From Sedimentisphaerales bacterium (GTDB taxonomy: Bacteria > Planctomycetota > Phycisphaerae > Sedimentisphaerales > Anaerobacaceae), in assembly GCA_030611315.1 (NCBI GenBank), contig JAUWPZ010000002.1, positions 1-62,452 on the forward strand: a DNA stretch of 62,452 nucleotides, given 5' to 3'. A program made the position numbers and the translations under genes. Positions 36,157 through 45,123 of this stretch are shown here, one piece after another; position 1 is the stretch's first letter, and each line of letters starts with the position of its first letter. A model generated the notes under the pieces. It was not told where the DNA came from and did no database searches. It saw only the letters and a list, made by a program, of their open reading frames with translations.

Positions 36157-37662
36157 CTATTTTGACACGCGATTTAATTTATTCCACGCGCCCATTGTTC
36201 GCTTCAGGTTATCATAAGCATCGCCGCCTATTCCGTAGCCCTGAAATCCTATCGGCCCGGTATAACCGCAATCTGCTAACGTCTTCAGAAAGCGTTTCAT
36301 ATCGAATGAGCCGCGGTCAAGAGTTTGAATCAGAGTTTTCCAGTCCTTTCCTCCGCTGTCCGCACCGTTTATGGCCACCACGAATAGATACGGCATCGCT
36401 GCTTTTATCAGCGGCCGCATATTTTTCTTTTCATCGACTTTCAGCCAGTGGCACAGGTTGAAAGTAACGCCCACGTTTGGTCGCTCCACCTGCTTTACCA
36501 CTCGCACCGCGTCTTCCACTCGCTCCACCCAGAATCCCGTATGCGGATATAGTGCCACCCGCACATTGTTTTCCGCCGCTATATCTGCAATCTCTTGGAT
36601 TATTTTCACCGCACGCGTATCGCCTTCGGGCGAAGAAGCCTTGTCCTTATTGCTTCTCACAAAAAGCCAGAGCATCCCGTTGCGCCCCTTCAATATCTCG
36701 ATTGCTTCGGTCAATTCCGGCCCGTACTTCTGCTGGTCCGGGCCGATATTTACACCGAGATAGACCGCGAAAAGCCTCAAGCCGTTTTTGTCTAATTCTT
36801 CGGCCATTGCAGCTAATCCCTTGCCCGCCGTGCACCCAATCCCGGCGTACCCTAATTCCTTGACCATCTCGACCTGCTCTTTTGCGCTTTTGTGCTTGGC
36901 GTCTCGCGTTGCCGTATCCATCGCGAAGAAAGGATTCGGCCCCGCCGGTTCAAGCCAAATATTGCGATATGCCACCGGCCCATGGTCGCCTTGCAGCATA
37001 AGAGGCCCTAAATCTTTTTCATCGTTATACGTACTGGCCCGTGTCGGCCCGGTAAGTTCAACATCCTCGTGGATAACAATACCGTTGTGCTCAACTTTTT
37101 CAAACCTCGCCTTGGCGATTTTCTTTCCCTGCTTGTCGAAACGGGGAGCCCGGAAAATCACATCGAACGTTTGCCACTGCCCCGGTGCCCGTGAAGCATT
37201 GACCCAAGGCGGGCGGCCTTCGTAGCCCTTGTTATTGCCCCACCGCTGGTAAATGCCACCGCAGTCCGAATGATGAGGCTCTTTCACGCCCCAGCTGTCG
37301 AAAACCTGAATCTCGTAGCGCCCCATAAAATATACGCCCGAATTTGACCCCTTCGGAACCATAAATTCGACATGCGCCTTCACGTCGCCGAACTCCGCCT
37401 TGCTCAGTATATTCCTTGTCCTGCCTGTCGGTCCATTCAAAATAACTCCCGTCCCCGGCTTACCGCTCAGAAGCTTTTCATTTTGAGGATTCGAAAAGGT
37501 ATCGCTGACAATCTGCCACGTACCCGTATTCTCTCGCCACGCGGAAAAATCTCCACCTACTAACTCAACCCTGCCCCCGGCCGCCTTGGCGCCGCAAGGC
37601 AATAGCATACAGAAAATCCCAACAAACAACGAAATTGTCCGAATCCTGTTCTTGAATCTCAT
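36157..37662 (-). CDS. Secreted fusion of DUF1080 and xylose-isomerase-like TIM barrel
   Basis: I favour the ATG at 37662, which has AAGGATAAAG upstream and starts a clean signal peptide. An ATG at 37716 would add a hydrophilic leader. Residues about 30-245 form a DUF1080 concanavalin-like domain (GVYFMGRYEIQVFDSWG, QWQTFDVIFRAPRFD, GDHGPVAYRNIWLEP). Residues about 255-500 form an AP-endonuclease-2/sugar-isomerase TIM barrel (EQVEMVKELGYAGIG, VRVALYPHTGFW, NVGVTFNLCHWLK). Joining a sugar-binding or hydrolase domain to an isomerase-like barrel suggests two steps on oxidised sugars in one secreted protein. The substrate is unknown. Confidence 0.85.
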   Translation of the reverse strand: MRFKNRIRTISLFVGIFCMLLPCGAKAAGGRVELVGGDFSAWRENTGTWQIVSDTFSNPQNEKLLSGKPGTGVILNGPTGRTRNILSKAEFGDVKAHVEFMVPKGSNSGVYFMGRYEIQVFDSWGVKEPHHSDCGGIYQRWGNNKGYEGRPPWVNASRAPGQWQTFDVIFRAPRFDKQGKKIAKARFEKVEHNGIVIHEDVELTGPTRASTYNDEKDLGPLMLQGDHGPVAYRNIWLEPAGPNPFFAMDTATRDAKHKSAKEQVEMVKELGYAGIGCTAGKGLAAMAEELDKNGLRLFAVYLGVNIGPDQQKYGPELTEAIEILKGRNGMLWLFVRSNKDKASSPEGDTRAVKIIQEIADIAAENNVRVALYPHTGFWVERVEDAVRVVKQVERPNVGVTFNLCHWLKVDEKKNMRPLIKAAMPYLFVVAINGADSGGKDWKTLIQTLDRGSFDMKRFLKTLADCGYTGPIGFQGYGIGGDAYDNLKRTMGAWNKLNRVSK

Positions 37663-37704
37663 AACTTTATCCTTCCTGTTTTTGTTATTTTTTCTTTCGT
37701 TCTG

Positions 37705-37829
37705 GTGCTCTGTCAACTCTCAAATGAGGGTGTGTCATTCCCGCGAAAGCACCGAATCCAGATTCTAAAGAAATGGATTCCGCATCAAGTGCGGAATGAC
37801 AACGCCTCAAATCATAATTGACAGAGCAC
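37705..37829. repeat. 125-bp palindromic element with GTGCTCTGTCAA ends
   Basis: GTGCTCTGTCAA (37705-37716) and its exact complement TTGACAGAGCAC (37818-37829) bound the element. Inside, CTCAAATGAGG/GCCTCAAAT and GTCATTCCCGCG/GCGGAATGAC also pair. It therefore folds end to end and resembles a miniature inverted-repeat element. Its right edge, read in reverse, begins ATAGTGCTCT, the same decamer that opens the main dispersed repeat. Confidence 0.75.
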
Positions 37830-37855
37830 TATATACAATTCACGAGATACACCTT

Positions 37856-39157
37856 TCATAGGCGCCACGGGCTTCGCATCGACCGCGACAGCATCCTGTT
37901 GGCTTGCTCGTCGTTGATAAATTGTTCCTTTTCAGGATTCCATTTTAGTTTTCGCCCTGACAGCATCGAAATATTGCCGATATGGGCGATTGTAAAGCAC
38001 CTTTGCCCTATCTCCGGCGGGAAGTAGCATTCCTTTCGCGATTTCACACAATCGAGAAAATTACGCTGTTCGCCCGCCCGGCAGGTATAAAGATGAATTT
38101 CATTCGGCCCAATCACCGAATCCAGAATGCTCTTGGGCTCCGCCTGCAGTTTCCCTCTCCAGCCCCGGTTCCCGACCCATCCCTCGCTCCCCTCGAATCG
38201 GAGGCTCGGCGTGCCGGATTTCACAATCATTCTAACACCATCCGCGTACTTGTACTCGATGTTGTACTCCTTCGCGGTATCGTAGAGTCCTCCTTCACAG
38301 AACACGCCCTTGCCCTGGACCTCCACAGGGCCCGTATATTCGCTGTCGTTGCCCCACTGTGCTCCGTCGAGAAGATGCGCCCCCCAGTCCGACAATTGCC
38401 CCCCCCCATAATCCTGTATCCAGCGGAAGTTCCAATGTATGCGGTCCTTCGTATAAGGCGCCCACGGCGCGGGCCCCAGCCACATATCATAATCGAAGCC
38501 CTTCGGCACAGGCATCGATGCAGGATTCCCCGGATTATGCGGCCCGCTCGGCAGTTCCACCCGGATAGTGTGAACCTTGCCTATCCGCCCGTTGCGGACA
38601 AGCTCGCACATCCGGTGATACACATCCACCGACCTGTCTTCCGTGGACCATTGAAAAACACGACCATAACGTTTCATCGTTTCAACCAGGACCCGGCCTC
38701 CCCGGATGGTCAACGTCGGCTTTTCGCATTCCACATCTTTACCCGCCTTGGCCGCCATTATCGAAATAGGAACGTGCCAGTGGTCCGGCGTCGATATCAC
38801 CACCGCGTCGATATCATTTCGCGCAATAACATCGCGAAAATCCTTGTACGTCGCGCAATCATTGTTGCCGTATTTCTTGTTCACCATATCGCGGGCTGTG
38901 TTCAAATGGTTGGGGTCAACATCACAAACCGCTACAGCCTGTGCGTCCGCATTAGCTAAAAAGCTCCTCAGGTTCATCCCTCTGCCGTGTCCGCCCACTC
39001 CGATAAAGCCAACCGTAATCCGATTGCTCGCAGCCACGCCGCCCGCCTTACCCAGCGCCGACGACGGCACAAGATAGGGAAATGTTATCATCCCCCCGGC
39101 TAAGCCTGCTCCCTTTTTCAAAAATCCCCGCCGGGTAATATGCTTTTGTTTATTCAT
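37856..39157 (-). CDS. Tat-exported Gfo/Idh/MocA-family oxidoreductase
   Basis: The 433-residue product opens with a twin-arginine signal (TRRGFLKKGAGLAGG), so it is exported folded, probably with its cofactor. The Rossmann motif VGFIGVGGHGRG is near residue 50. The family's catalytic ECEKP and DHWHVP segments follow, with the C-terminal alpha/beta domain containing GGQLSDWGAHLLDG. These enzymes oxidise or reduce sugars with NAD(P). Planctomycetes have many secreted copies that work with DUF1080 proteins on 3-keto sugars, as the neighbour suggests. Confidence 0.93.
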   Translation of the reverse strand: MNKQKHITRRGFLKKGAGLAGGMITFPYLVPSSALGKAGGVAASNRITVGFIGVGGHGRGMNLRSFLANADAQAVAVCDVDPNHLNTARDMVNKKYGNNDCATYKDFRDVIARNDIDAVVISTPDHWHVPISIMAAKAGKDVECEKPTLTIRGGRVLVETMKRYGRVFQWSTEDRSVDVYHRMCELVRNGRIGKVHTIRVELPSGPHNPGNPASMPVPKGFDYDMWLGPAPWAPYTKDRIHWNFRWIQDYGGGQLSDWGAHLLDGAQWGNDSEYTGPVEVQGKGVFCEGGLYDTAKEYNIEYKYADGVRMIVKSGTPSLRFEGSEGWVGNRGWRGKLQAEPKSILDSVIGPNEIHLYTCRAGEQRNFLDCVKSRKECYFPPEIGQRCFTIAHIGNISMLSGRKLKWNPEKEQFINDEQANRMLSRSMRSPWRL

Positions 39158-39254
39158 CTATATTATGACCTCCAACCCTTCTCCCGCACATTCCAGCAGT
39201 TGCTTTACACAATACGAATCACTATTCACGATTCACGAAATACGATTCACGAGT

Positions 39255-39425
39255 TCAAAACGAAAGCAGACACTGCCAGATGTACATATAGCCCAGCGCG
39301 TCGATATCTTCCCATACTCTCTTGACGAGTTCTTCATCGCCCGAAATCTCAGGCAGCTCCTTGAGCTTCTCTTCCCACGGAATACAGGCCCCCGGCTTTC
39401 TTTTTGCTTTCTTTTCTTTGGCCAT
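39255..39425 (-). CDS. Small hypothetical protein (56 residues)
   Basis: The ATG at 39425 has GGAG 9 bases upstream. The product starts with a Lys/Arg-rich segment (AKEKKAKRKPGA) and continues with an acidic helix (WEEKLKELPEI, DEELVKRVWEDIDAL). No family is recognised. It lies 39 bp downstream of the URO-D-like gene and upstream of the oxidoreductase on the same strand, which supports cotranscription. Confidence 0.6.
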   Translation of the reverse strand: MAKEKKAKRKPGACIPWEEKLKELPEISGDEELVKRVWEDIDALGYMYIWQCLLSF

Positions 39426-39464
39426 TTGCACGGCTCCAAAAATAATCAACTATTAATAATAGCT

Positions 39465-40661
39465 TCAATACACACCGTATTCCCGCGTAAAATCGGTCAT
39501 AGCCTTTATATTTTCAACCTTCCCGTCGTTCTGGACTATAGCGCTGGCGTCCATTATATACCCGCCGTCCCCGGCTACGCCGTCAATCACCTTCTTACAG
39601 CACTCGCGCACTTCTTCTTCCGTCCCATAGCTCAGCAGAAAATTCGGAATACCTCCGCTGATGCAGAACTTCTCTCCTATCGCCTTGTGTGCCTCGAATA
39701 TATCGGCCTGGTCCACATGATAAACGATTGAACCATCAGGCAGCTCCGCAAAGGCGTTCAAATGTGCGTTCCAGTCACCCTCGGCATAGAACAATACCTG
39801 ATGCCCATGCGCCCATATCTCTTCTACAATCGGCTTGAGCGTCGGCCAGTAAAACTTCTCAAAGTGCTTCTGTGAAAAAAAAGGCACACATCCTCGGTGC
39901 ATCCACAGCCCGATAGGTACGTTCTTGTCCGGGTCCGCTCCCGAAAGGGCCACGTGCGTCAGATGAGGCATCAGCGCCTCACACGCCGCTAAGACCTTCT
40001 CAGGCCGCTCCATAACATCCGTAATCAGCCCCAGGTACCCACGCAGCTTATCGGCGATAATATCGAACGGCGCCTTGAGAATCCCCGAAATCGCCGAAAC
40101 CGTTCCAGATTCCTTTCGCAGCAGCTCGTTTTGCGTCCCGAACGCCGTAAAATAATTCAGCATCGCCATCCCACCCTTGAGAAATGACAGATTATTCCGC
40201 ATTGAAGTCGGTTCATCCATCGCGCTTACATCAGCCGAGATGCGCGGAAGCCACACATTGAACAGAAATCCCGTCGGGTCTTCGATGAGCTGGTCGTATT
40301 CGTCCGCCTTCATAAACGCCTTTTCTTCAGGCGGTTCGAGATACTGAAAACCGGTGTCAGGCGGTATGTCGATACCGGGAACTGCGTAGTATTTCGTCCC
40401 GATGGCCTGCGTCAGCCCCGTCCAGACATAGACCATATTCCCCACCACGGCGTCCCAGTCGAAGTCCGCCGCGCACTTCCGGGCCGCCGCGAAAGCCTTC
40501 TGGAAATCGTGCGTTACCTCCTGGCAGGTGTAACCGGCATACTTTGCCGTAAATTCCGCTACGAAAGGGCGAATCGGTATCATGTCCGGTTTCTCGTTCC
40601 GCATTGCCGTAACGTATCGTTTGAGCCGCTCGCCGTACAGTTGTTCCATATCTTGTGCCAT
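39465..40661 (-). CDS. URO-D-family protein (methyltransferase-like, not heme synthesis)
   Basis: AGGAG precedes the ATG by 8-9 bases. The 398-residue product has the uroporphyrinogen-decarboxylase TIM barrel. GLWMHRGCVPFFSQKHFEKF and HVDQADIFEAHKAIG-EKFCISGGIPN align with the C-terminal half of this superfamily. The N-terminal residues that bind uroporphyrinogen are not evident, and the gene sits among glycan genes. Members of this type are often corrinoid-linked methyltransferases. A role in removing methyl groups from sugars is an inference. Confidence 0.75.
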   Translation of the reverse strand: MAQDMEQLYGERLKRYVTAMRNEKPDMIPIRPFVAEFTAKYAGYTCQEVTHDFQKAFAAARKCAADFDWDAVVGNMVYVWTGLTQAIGTKYYAVPGIDIPPDTGFQYLEPPEEKAFMKADEYDQLIEDPTGFLFNVWLPRISADVSAMDEPTSMRNNLSFLKGGMAMLNYFTAFGTQNELLRKESGTVSAISGILKAPFDIIADKLRGYLGLITDVMERPEKVLAACEALMPHLTHVALSGADPDKNVPIGLWMHRGCVPFFSQKHFEKFYWPTLKPIVEEIWAHGHQVLFYAEGDWNAHLNAFAELPDGSIVYHVDQADIFEAHKAIGEKFCISGGIPNFLLSYGTEEEVRECCKKVIDGVAGDGGYIMDASAIVQNDGKVENIKAMTDFTREYGVY

Positions 40662-40804
40662 CTTGCTCTGCTCCTGCTTCCGGCTTGCTCCCGAAATCTA
40701 CTGCCAGGCCGCGCCTGCACATCATTGACATCTCTGGGAGCTTGCCGTTATCAACAGCACAAGCATACCCCAATCACCCAAAAACGTCAAGCAGGCCCTT
40801 TTCC

Positions 40805-43231
40805 CTAATTCGGCTGTTGCTCCTCAAGCTCCATGACCTCCACATCCTTGCCGACCCGTCTCAATTCCACCTTGATAGGTCCTTTACTCTCCAGCCCGCC
40901 TGCTTTCAGAACCGCGCCGTCCTCGCTGCCCAATAGTGCCGTCAGCCTGCCGTCCGAAAGTTTCACCTTCAGCACGTAACCTCCGGCAATCTCTTCCAGA
41001 CTCGCATCACGCGGCGCTTGGCTCTCGATTCGATGCGGGCGATAGAGCGTCACGAATTCCATCCGTTTGCTTTTCTTCGGAGTTGTCGCTGTCAGATGCC
41101 ATTCACGCAGCTTGATACGCGGCCGTGGGTTCGGGTCGTATTGGTCGGTTTGCTCAAAGCTCAGCCCGGTTGGCCTGAGAAAATCAATCTCGCAGGCTGC
41201 ATCTCCGTTTCTAACCTGGATTTTGTGCTGCCCATCGACACTGATTTTATTGACCGCATGCAGCCAGTACTCGAACGTCGCCGGTTCTTTCGTCTGAAGC
41301 CGGTCATAAACCACCACTAATTCCGGCTTGACAAAAATAATAGCCCGCGTAAATCGCTTCAGCGGCGGCTCGTATGCTCCACCGGCCTCGCCAACGACGA
41401 TGTCTATCGATGGCGTTGTCTTAAATGCAATGATTTCTCCCTGCGCCCTGGCCGTCCGTTTTCTCTGCCCATTGCCGTTCACCGTAATATTATTTACCGA
41501 GCGGGTGCTCCATATCCAGTCGCGATGATGTGGGCCTCCATAGTTGTAATAATGCCCGGTCCGGATAAGCAGCCGCTGCCCATACGCCCACAGCACAAAA
41601 GAATTGTTCGCAGCGTTACCGTGAGATTGTGTACCCATTGAGCTCGACTTGAAGATAACCTGCACGTCTTCTTTGGCGCTGCTCAGCGTTGTGTTGAGGT
41701 AGGCCTGTCCGGTGCCTCTAAAAAGCCGTGACGCCGGCAGGTCGTCGGGCGCCTTGGCTTTGACCTTCGCCAGCGCCCCGCGGATAAAACCAACGTAGCC
41801 GGATGCTGCGGATGGGCCGCCCATCTGTTCTACGTACCACTGCCAGTGACGGTTGCCGGCCTGCGCCGCAAGCTGGCTCATCAGCGGCACGAGGCTTGAA
41901 GCTTTTCTGCGATTCGCCCCATCGCCGAATCCGCCGCTGACCTTGCCGGGTGGCATCAGATACATCGCGTAATAGCCGACCTTGGAAAAGTACGGCTTGT
42001 CGTATACGTTAATCCCCATCGCCTCCCGTATCACATCCGCCCACCACGTGAAACGACCGATGTAACTGGACCAGTAGCTCACGCCCTCATGCCAGCCGCC
42101 GTCGTCGTCGCACCAGGCCGGATACACGTTAAAAAAAACATTGGATGCGAACCACACCCAGTTCTCAGATCCCTCCACCTCACCCAAAAATGCGATACCC
42201 ACCTCGCCTAAAAAGTGCCACGCCCGGTTGGAGTGGCTCGAGTAGGGCCGCCATAGATGACGCGGGCAGAGGTGATTATACATCTCGTCGCCGCGAACCT
42301 TCATCACACTCCGGCAGATGTTCTTCTCTTTTTCGCTGAGCATATCGTTGATAAACGTGTACGTCCGCGAGAAGTAATAGGCATAAGGCATCCCCGCCTC
42401 GTCGTTATAACGATAACCTGTACTGCCCTTCGGGTCCCACTTGGCGCATTGAAGCAGGATTCGCTTCGCTTCGGCCCCGTACTTCTCCGGCCCGCCAAGC
42501 AGCCGGGTAAATCCCAATGTCGCCGCCGCATTTAGCGCCCTGATTGTATGAGTTCTGTTGCCCCACCAGATTTCTCTCCACGCCTCGCTGCCGCGCTCAA
42601 TACCCTCCGGATACTTCCGAGGCTCCTTCGTTTCCGGCGGCCGGGCCATCAACCTCTCGCACTCTTTCACGAGCGAATCATACTCCTTTTTCATCTCGCC
42701 CTTTGCCAGCCTGCGAAGCCGCCCAACATTCTCAGGCCGCATAAAGAGCCGCGGATGCCCCTTCGGTATCCGACCAATCAGCTCCTCTCGAATCGGCATC
42801 GGCATTTCGCTTGCATCACTCGCGATTCTAAACGTTCGCATCCGGCTCCAGTTTGTATATCCCCCTTGGTTGTTTTTCCCACGGTACCGCCATCTGTAGT
42901 TACCCGGTTCGAAAGTTTGTGAGGGAGTATGAACATTAAACTCAATATCCCTGGCACGATACGCAATTCTTTGGAACTGTAAATCCGTTGCACACTCTAT
43001 CTCCCACGTAACGTTCTTTTGAGGCCGCCAGCAAAAGCTCGGCGGATTAACCTGCGACACCGCACCCTCGGCCGGCCGATACCCCCATTCACCAGGCTCC
43101 GCAGCCCGCTCCTCAAGTTTGACTGTCTCTTCGGCGCCTGCCATTGGTACGCCCAGAAACCACACAAACGCAATCGTTCCACAAAGAAACCAGGTTATAC
43201 TCTTCCCGGACAGGCGTCTCTTCTTGCTCAT
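40805..43231 (-). CDS. Secreted DUF4962/heparinase II-III-like polysaccharide lyase
   Basis: The 808-residue protein has a signal peptide (about 1-33). An Fn3-like DUF4962 domain follows (about 45-150, with ATDLQFQRIAYRARDIEF and YRWRYRGKNNQGG). Then comes a large (alpha/alpha) toroid (about 160-500, with HPRLFMRPENVGRLRRL, HSNRAWHFLGEVGIA and WHEGVSYWSSY). A C-terminal heparinase II/III beta-sandwich follows (about 520-800, with GTQSHGNAANNSFVLWAYGQ and VVYDRLQTKEPATFEYWLH). The His/Tyr-rich segments fit uronic-acid lyases such as heparinases and alginate lyases. The polymer cannot be named from sequence alone. Confidence 0.85.
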   Translation of the reverse strand: MSKKRRLSGKSITWFLCGTIAFVWFLGVPMAGAEETVKLEERAAEPGEWGYRPAEGAVSQVNPPSFCWRPQKNVTWEIECATDLQFQRIAYRARDIEFNVHTPSQTFEPGNYRWRYRGKNNQGGYTNWSRMRTFRIASDASEMPMPIREELIGRIPKGHPRLFMRPENVGRLRRLAKGEMKKEYDSLVKECERLMARPPETKEPRKYPEGIERGSEAWREIWWGNRTHTIRALNAAATLGFTRLLGGPEKYGAEAKRILLQCAKWDPKGSTGYRYNDEAGMPYAYYFSRTYTFINDMLSEKEKNICRSVMKVRGDEMYNHLCPRHLWRPYSSHSNRAWHFLGEVGIAFLGEVEGSENWVWFASNVFFNVYPAWCDDDGGWHEGVSYWSSYIGRFTWWADVIREAMGINVYDKPYFSKVGYYAMYLMPPGKVSGGFGDGANRRKASSLVPLMSQLAAQAGNRHWQWYVEQMGGPSAASGYVGFIRGALAKVKAKAPDDLPASRLFRGTGQAYLNTTLSSAKEDVQVIFKSSSMGTQSHGNAANNSFVLWAYGQRLLIRTGHYYNYGGPHHRDWIWSTRSVNNITVNGNGQRKRTARAQGEIIAFKTTPSIDIVVGEAGGAYEPPLKRFTRAIIFVKPELVVVYDRLQTKEPATFEYWLHAVNKISVDGQHKIQVRNGDAACEIDFLRPTGLSFEQTDQYDPNPRPRIKLREWHLTATTPKKSKRMEFVTLYRPHRIESQAPRDASLEEIAGGYVLKVKLSDGRLTALLGSEDGAVLKAGGLESKGPIKVELRRVGKDVEVMELEEQQPN

Positions 43232-43292
43232 AGTTATTCTCCAAAAAGTGGGCTAATCAATTTTCTGATAGTCCCTAATCCAATGTTAATTG

Positions 43293-44933
43293 TTATTTCA
43301 ATCGTCCTCTGACGCGCTCCAACTGCCCGGTCCGGGCGATTTCTCTCCCGTCCGCAAACACGCCCAATCCCTTGCCCTTGCCGTATTTCTCCCCTGTTCT
43401 GTCCCAGATAATCGTAATAATCCGGCCGTGATATAGCACGTTATCAAGGCAGAACCACTCCCACGTACCGGCCGGCGCCAGTGGATTGACCTCAACAATA
43501 TCGTCCCCCCTTGGTCGCAGCCCGGCTAATCCCGAAATCACCAAGTCGCAATAGCTCGAGTGGTTATAATCCTTGCCCCGTTCCTTGCCGCCTTTTTGCG
43601 GATTCCAGGTGCCGTCTTTCCAGCTTTTCAGCCGCGTCCTCGCAATCCAGTCGCCTGTATAAGGATTCAGGTTCTCGTCTATCCACGGAACAAGCCGCCC
43701 GTCCTCACGCTTCAACCGGTGACTATTCGTATAAATCTGCAGCGTCTCAAGATACTCGCGCTTGCCCACCACATCCTGCTTGTAATTATTCAGCACATTC
43801 GCAAATCCCGTCAGCGCTTGTGCCGTCGCAAAGGGCCAGCTCGGCCCGTTCCACTGACACTCATGCCCGGTGTAAGATATCACAAATCGCTTGTGCCGCT
43901 GCTCCGCCGTTGTCGGCCCGAATGGCGCATAAAATCCCTTCGGGTCCGTCAATTGCTCCCACGCCGCTTCATAACCCTTATTTTCGTCGGGCAGATTAAA
44001 ATACCACGGTATATACCCCTGAATCTCACGAACATCCACCGGCTCTTTGCCCTCGCCTTCCGGCAGTGTCTTAAAGAACTTCGCCTCATCGTCCCAGAGA
44101 TTGGTCTCCACCAGATCCCTTATCTTCGCCGCCTTTGCACGGTACTCTTTTGCAAGCTCTTTTTTTCCCGCCAATTCCGCAATCTTCGAAATCGCCGCCG
44201 CATCGCCGTACATATAGCTGTTAAGCGTTGGCCGAAACCCGCTGCCTCCAATCGATACCTCTCCGCCGTCACGGTCGTCTATCGAAAAATACAGCCCGTT
44301 CTCGTGCCGTCCAATCCGCAGTTTCCCGCGCTTCCAGCCGTTCTCCCACGCCGCGTAATTCTTAATCAAATCATCCAGCAGCCCAACCACAACCTCCTTA
44401 TCATATTGAACAAGGTACCTCGCATAAATCGCGTCCGCCGCCCAGAAACTATACCGCCGAGGACTGCCGCCTTTGCGAAACCAGAAAACCGCATAGTCAT
44501 CCAGGTATTTCCCGTCATGCAGCCACCGCCCCTCGTAGAAATGATGTCCCGCAGGACAGCTTATCGTATTGTGCTTGCCCGACCACGGCACCTTCGGCAG
44601 AAACTCCGTAATCACAAACCCGTCCGGCGTCTCCTTGATGTGTTTCCGATACGTCCACCACCGAAAGTAATACGTCCGCTCGATGTCTTTATCGGGACAC
44701 TCGAAAAGCGGAATATTGCCTCGGAGAAATTCCCACGCCTTCTCATTGCCGATATACTGGCTGTATAGTTCCTCGTCGTTTTCGTTGAACCGCTCTATAT
44801 AATGTTTGAAAGTCTCCGCTTTCAGCACGCTCGGCCCCAGCCTCCCGGATGCAAAGCCCGTATTCGCAATAAAAACCGCTAAAAATGTTACCCCAATAAT
44901 AATACCCATAGACAGAATCTTCTTGTCCATCAT
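43293..44933 (-). CDS. Secreted (alpha/alpha)6-barrel glycoside hydrolase (GH63-like)
   Basis: The ATG at 44933 follows AAGGA and starts a signal peptide (MMDKKILSMGIIIGVTFLAV). The roughly 545-residue chain shows an (alpha/alpha)6 barrel. RYSFWAADAIYARYLVQYDK, RPTLNSYMYGDAAAISKIAE, QGYIPWYFNLPDENKGYEAA and ECQWNGPSWPFATAQAL are typical of the MGH1/GH63-like fold, with acidic residues in place for catalysis. Such enzymes cleave alpha-linked sugars. It lies next to the heparinase-like gene on the same strand, 61 bp apart. Confidence 0.75.
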   Translation of the reverse strand: MMDKKILSMGIIIGVTFLAVFIANTGFASGRLGPSVLKAETFKHYIERFNENDEELYSQYIGNEKAWEFLRGNIPLFECPDKDIERTYYFRWWTYRKHIKETPDGFVITEFLPKVPWSGKHNTISCPAGHHFYEGRWLHDGKYLDDYAVFWFRKGGSPRRYSFWAADAIYARYLVQYDKEVVVGLLDDLIKNYAAWENGWKRGKLRIGRHENGLYFSIDDRDGGEVSIGGSGFRPTLNSYMYGDAAAISKIAELAGKKELAKEYRAKAAKIRDLVETNLWDDEAKFFKTLPEGEGKEPVDVREIQGYIPWYFNLPDENKGYEAAWEQLTDPKGFYAPFGPTTAEQRHKRFVISYTGHECQWNGPSWPFATAQALTGFANVLNNYKQDVVGKREYLETLQIYTNSHRLKREDGRLVPWIDENLNPYTGDWIARTRLKSWKDGTWNPQKGGKERGKDYNHSSYCDLVISGLAGLRPRGDDIVEVNPLAPAGTWEWFCLDNVLYHGRIITIIWDRTGEKYGKGKGLGVFADGREIARTGQLERVRGRLK

Positions 44934-44972
44934 TTTACAATCCTTAAATATATAAGAAACGAAGTCCAATTT

Positions 44973-45112
44973 ATAGTGCTCTCAGTTGAAATTTCCCCCG
45001 CCGCGGCGGGTTCGCGGGTAACTTGTGCCCTGGGTACTTGTGCCACAGGTAGTGGCTTTAGAACAATAAGTTACAATCTTACTCGCGGGAATTTACTACC
45101 CTTCAAGGGTAT
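44973..45112 (+). repeat. Main dispersed repeat, copy 5 of 6, with two nested modules
   Basis: ATAGTGCTCTCAGTTGAAAT opens it and TACCCTTCAAGGGTATA closes it. The first hairpin carries an extra CCCGCCGCGGCGGG palindrome, also present in copy 6. After CGCGGGTA come ACTTGTGCCCTGGGT and ACTTGTGCCACAGGT, two forms of the module seen in copy 3. It lies between the pyrD stop and the glycosidase start. Confidence 0.88.
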
Positions 45113-45123
45113 AGAATTGCACT

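Noticed and set aside
37982-38959. A 325-codon + strand frame opposite the Gfo/Idh/MocA gene
   Set aside because: It is an antisense shadow: no ribosome site, no recognisable domain, and the opposite strand holds a complete Tat-exported oxidoreductase.
43560-44768. A 402-codon + strand frame opposite the GH63-like glycosidase
   Set aside because: It is a long antisense frame in GC-rich coding DNA. Its product is Arg/Pro/Ile-rich with no motifs, while the minus strand encodes a coherent glycosidase with a signal peptide.
530-45112. The main repeat as a riboswitch or 5'-leader regulator
   Set aside because: Copies occur upstream and downstream of genes and keep one absolute orientation regardless of gene strand, so they cannot all act as the same sense leader.
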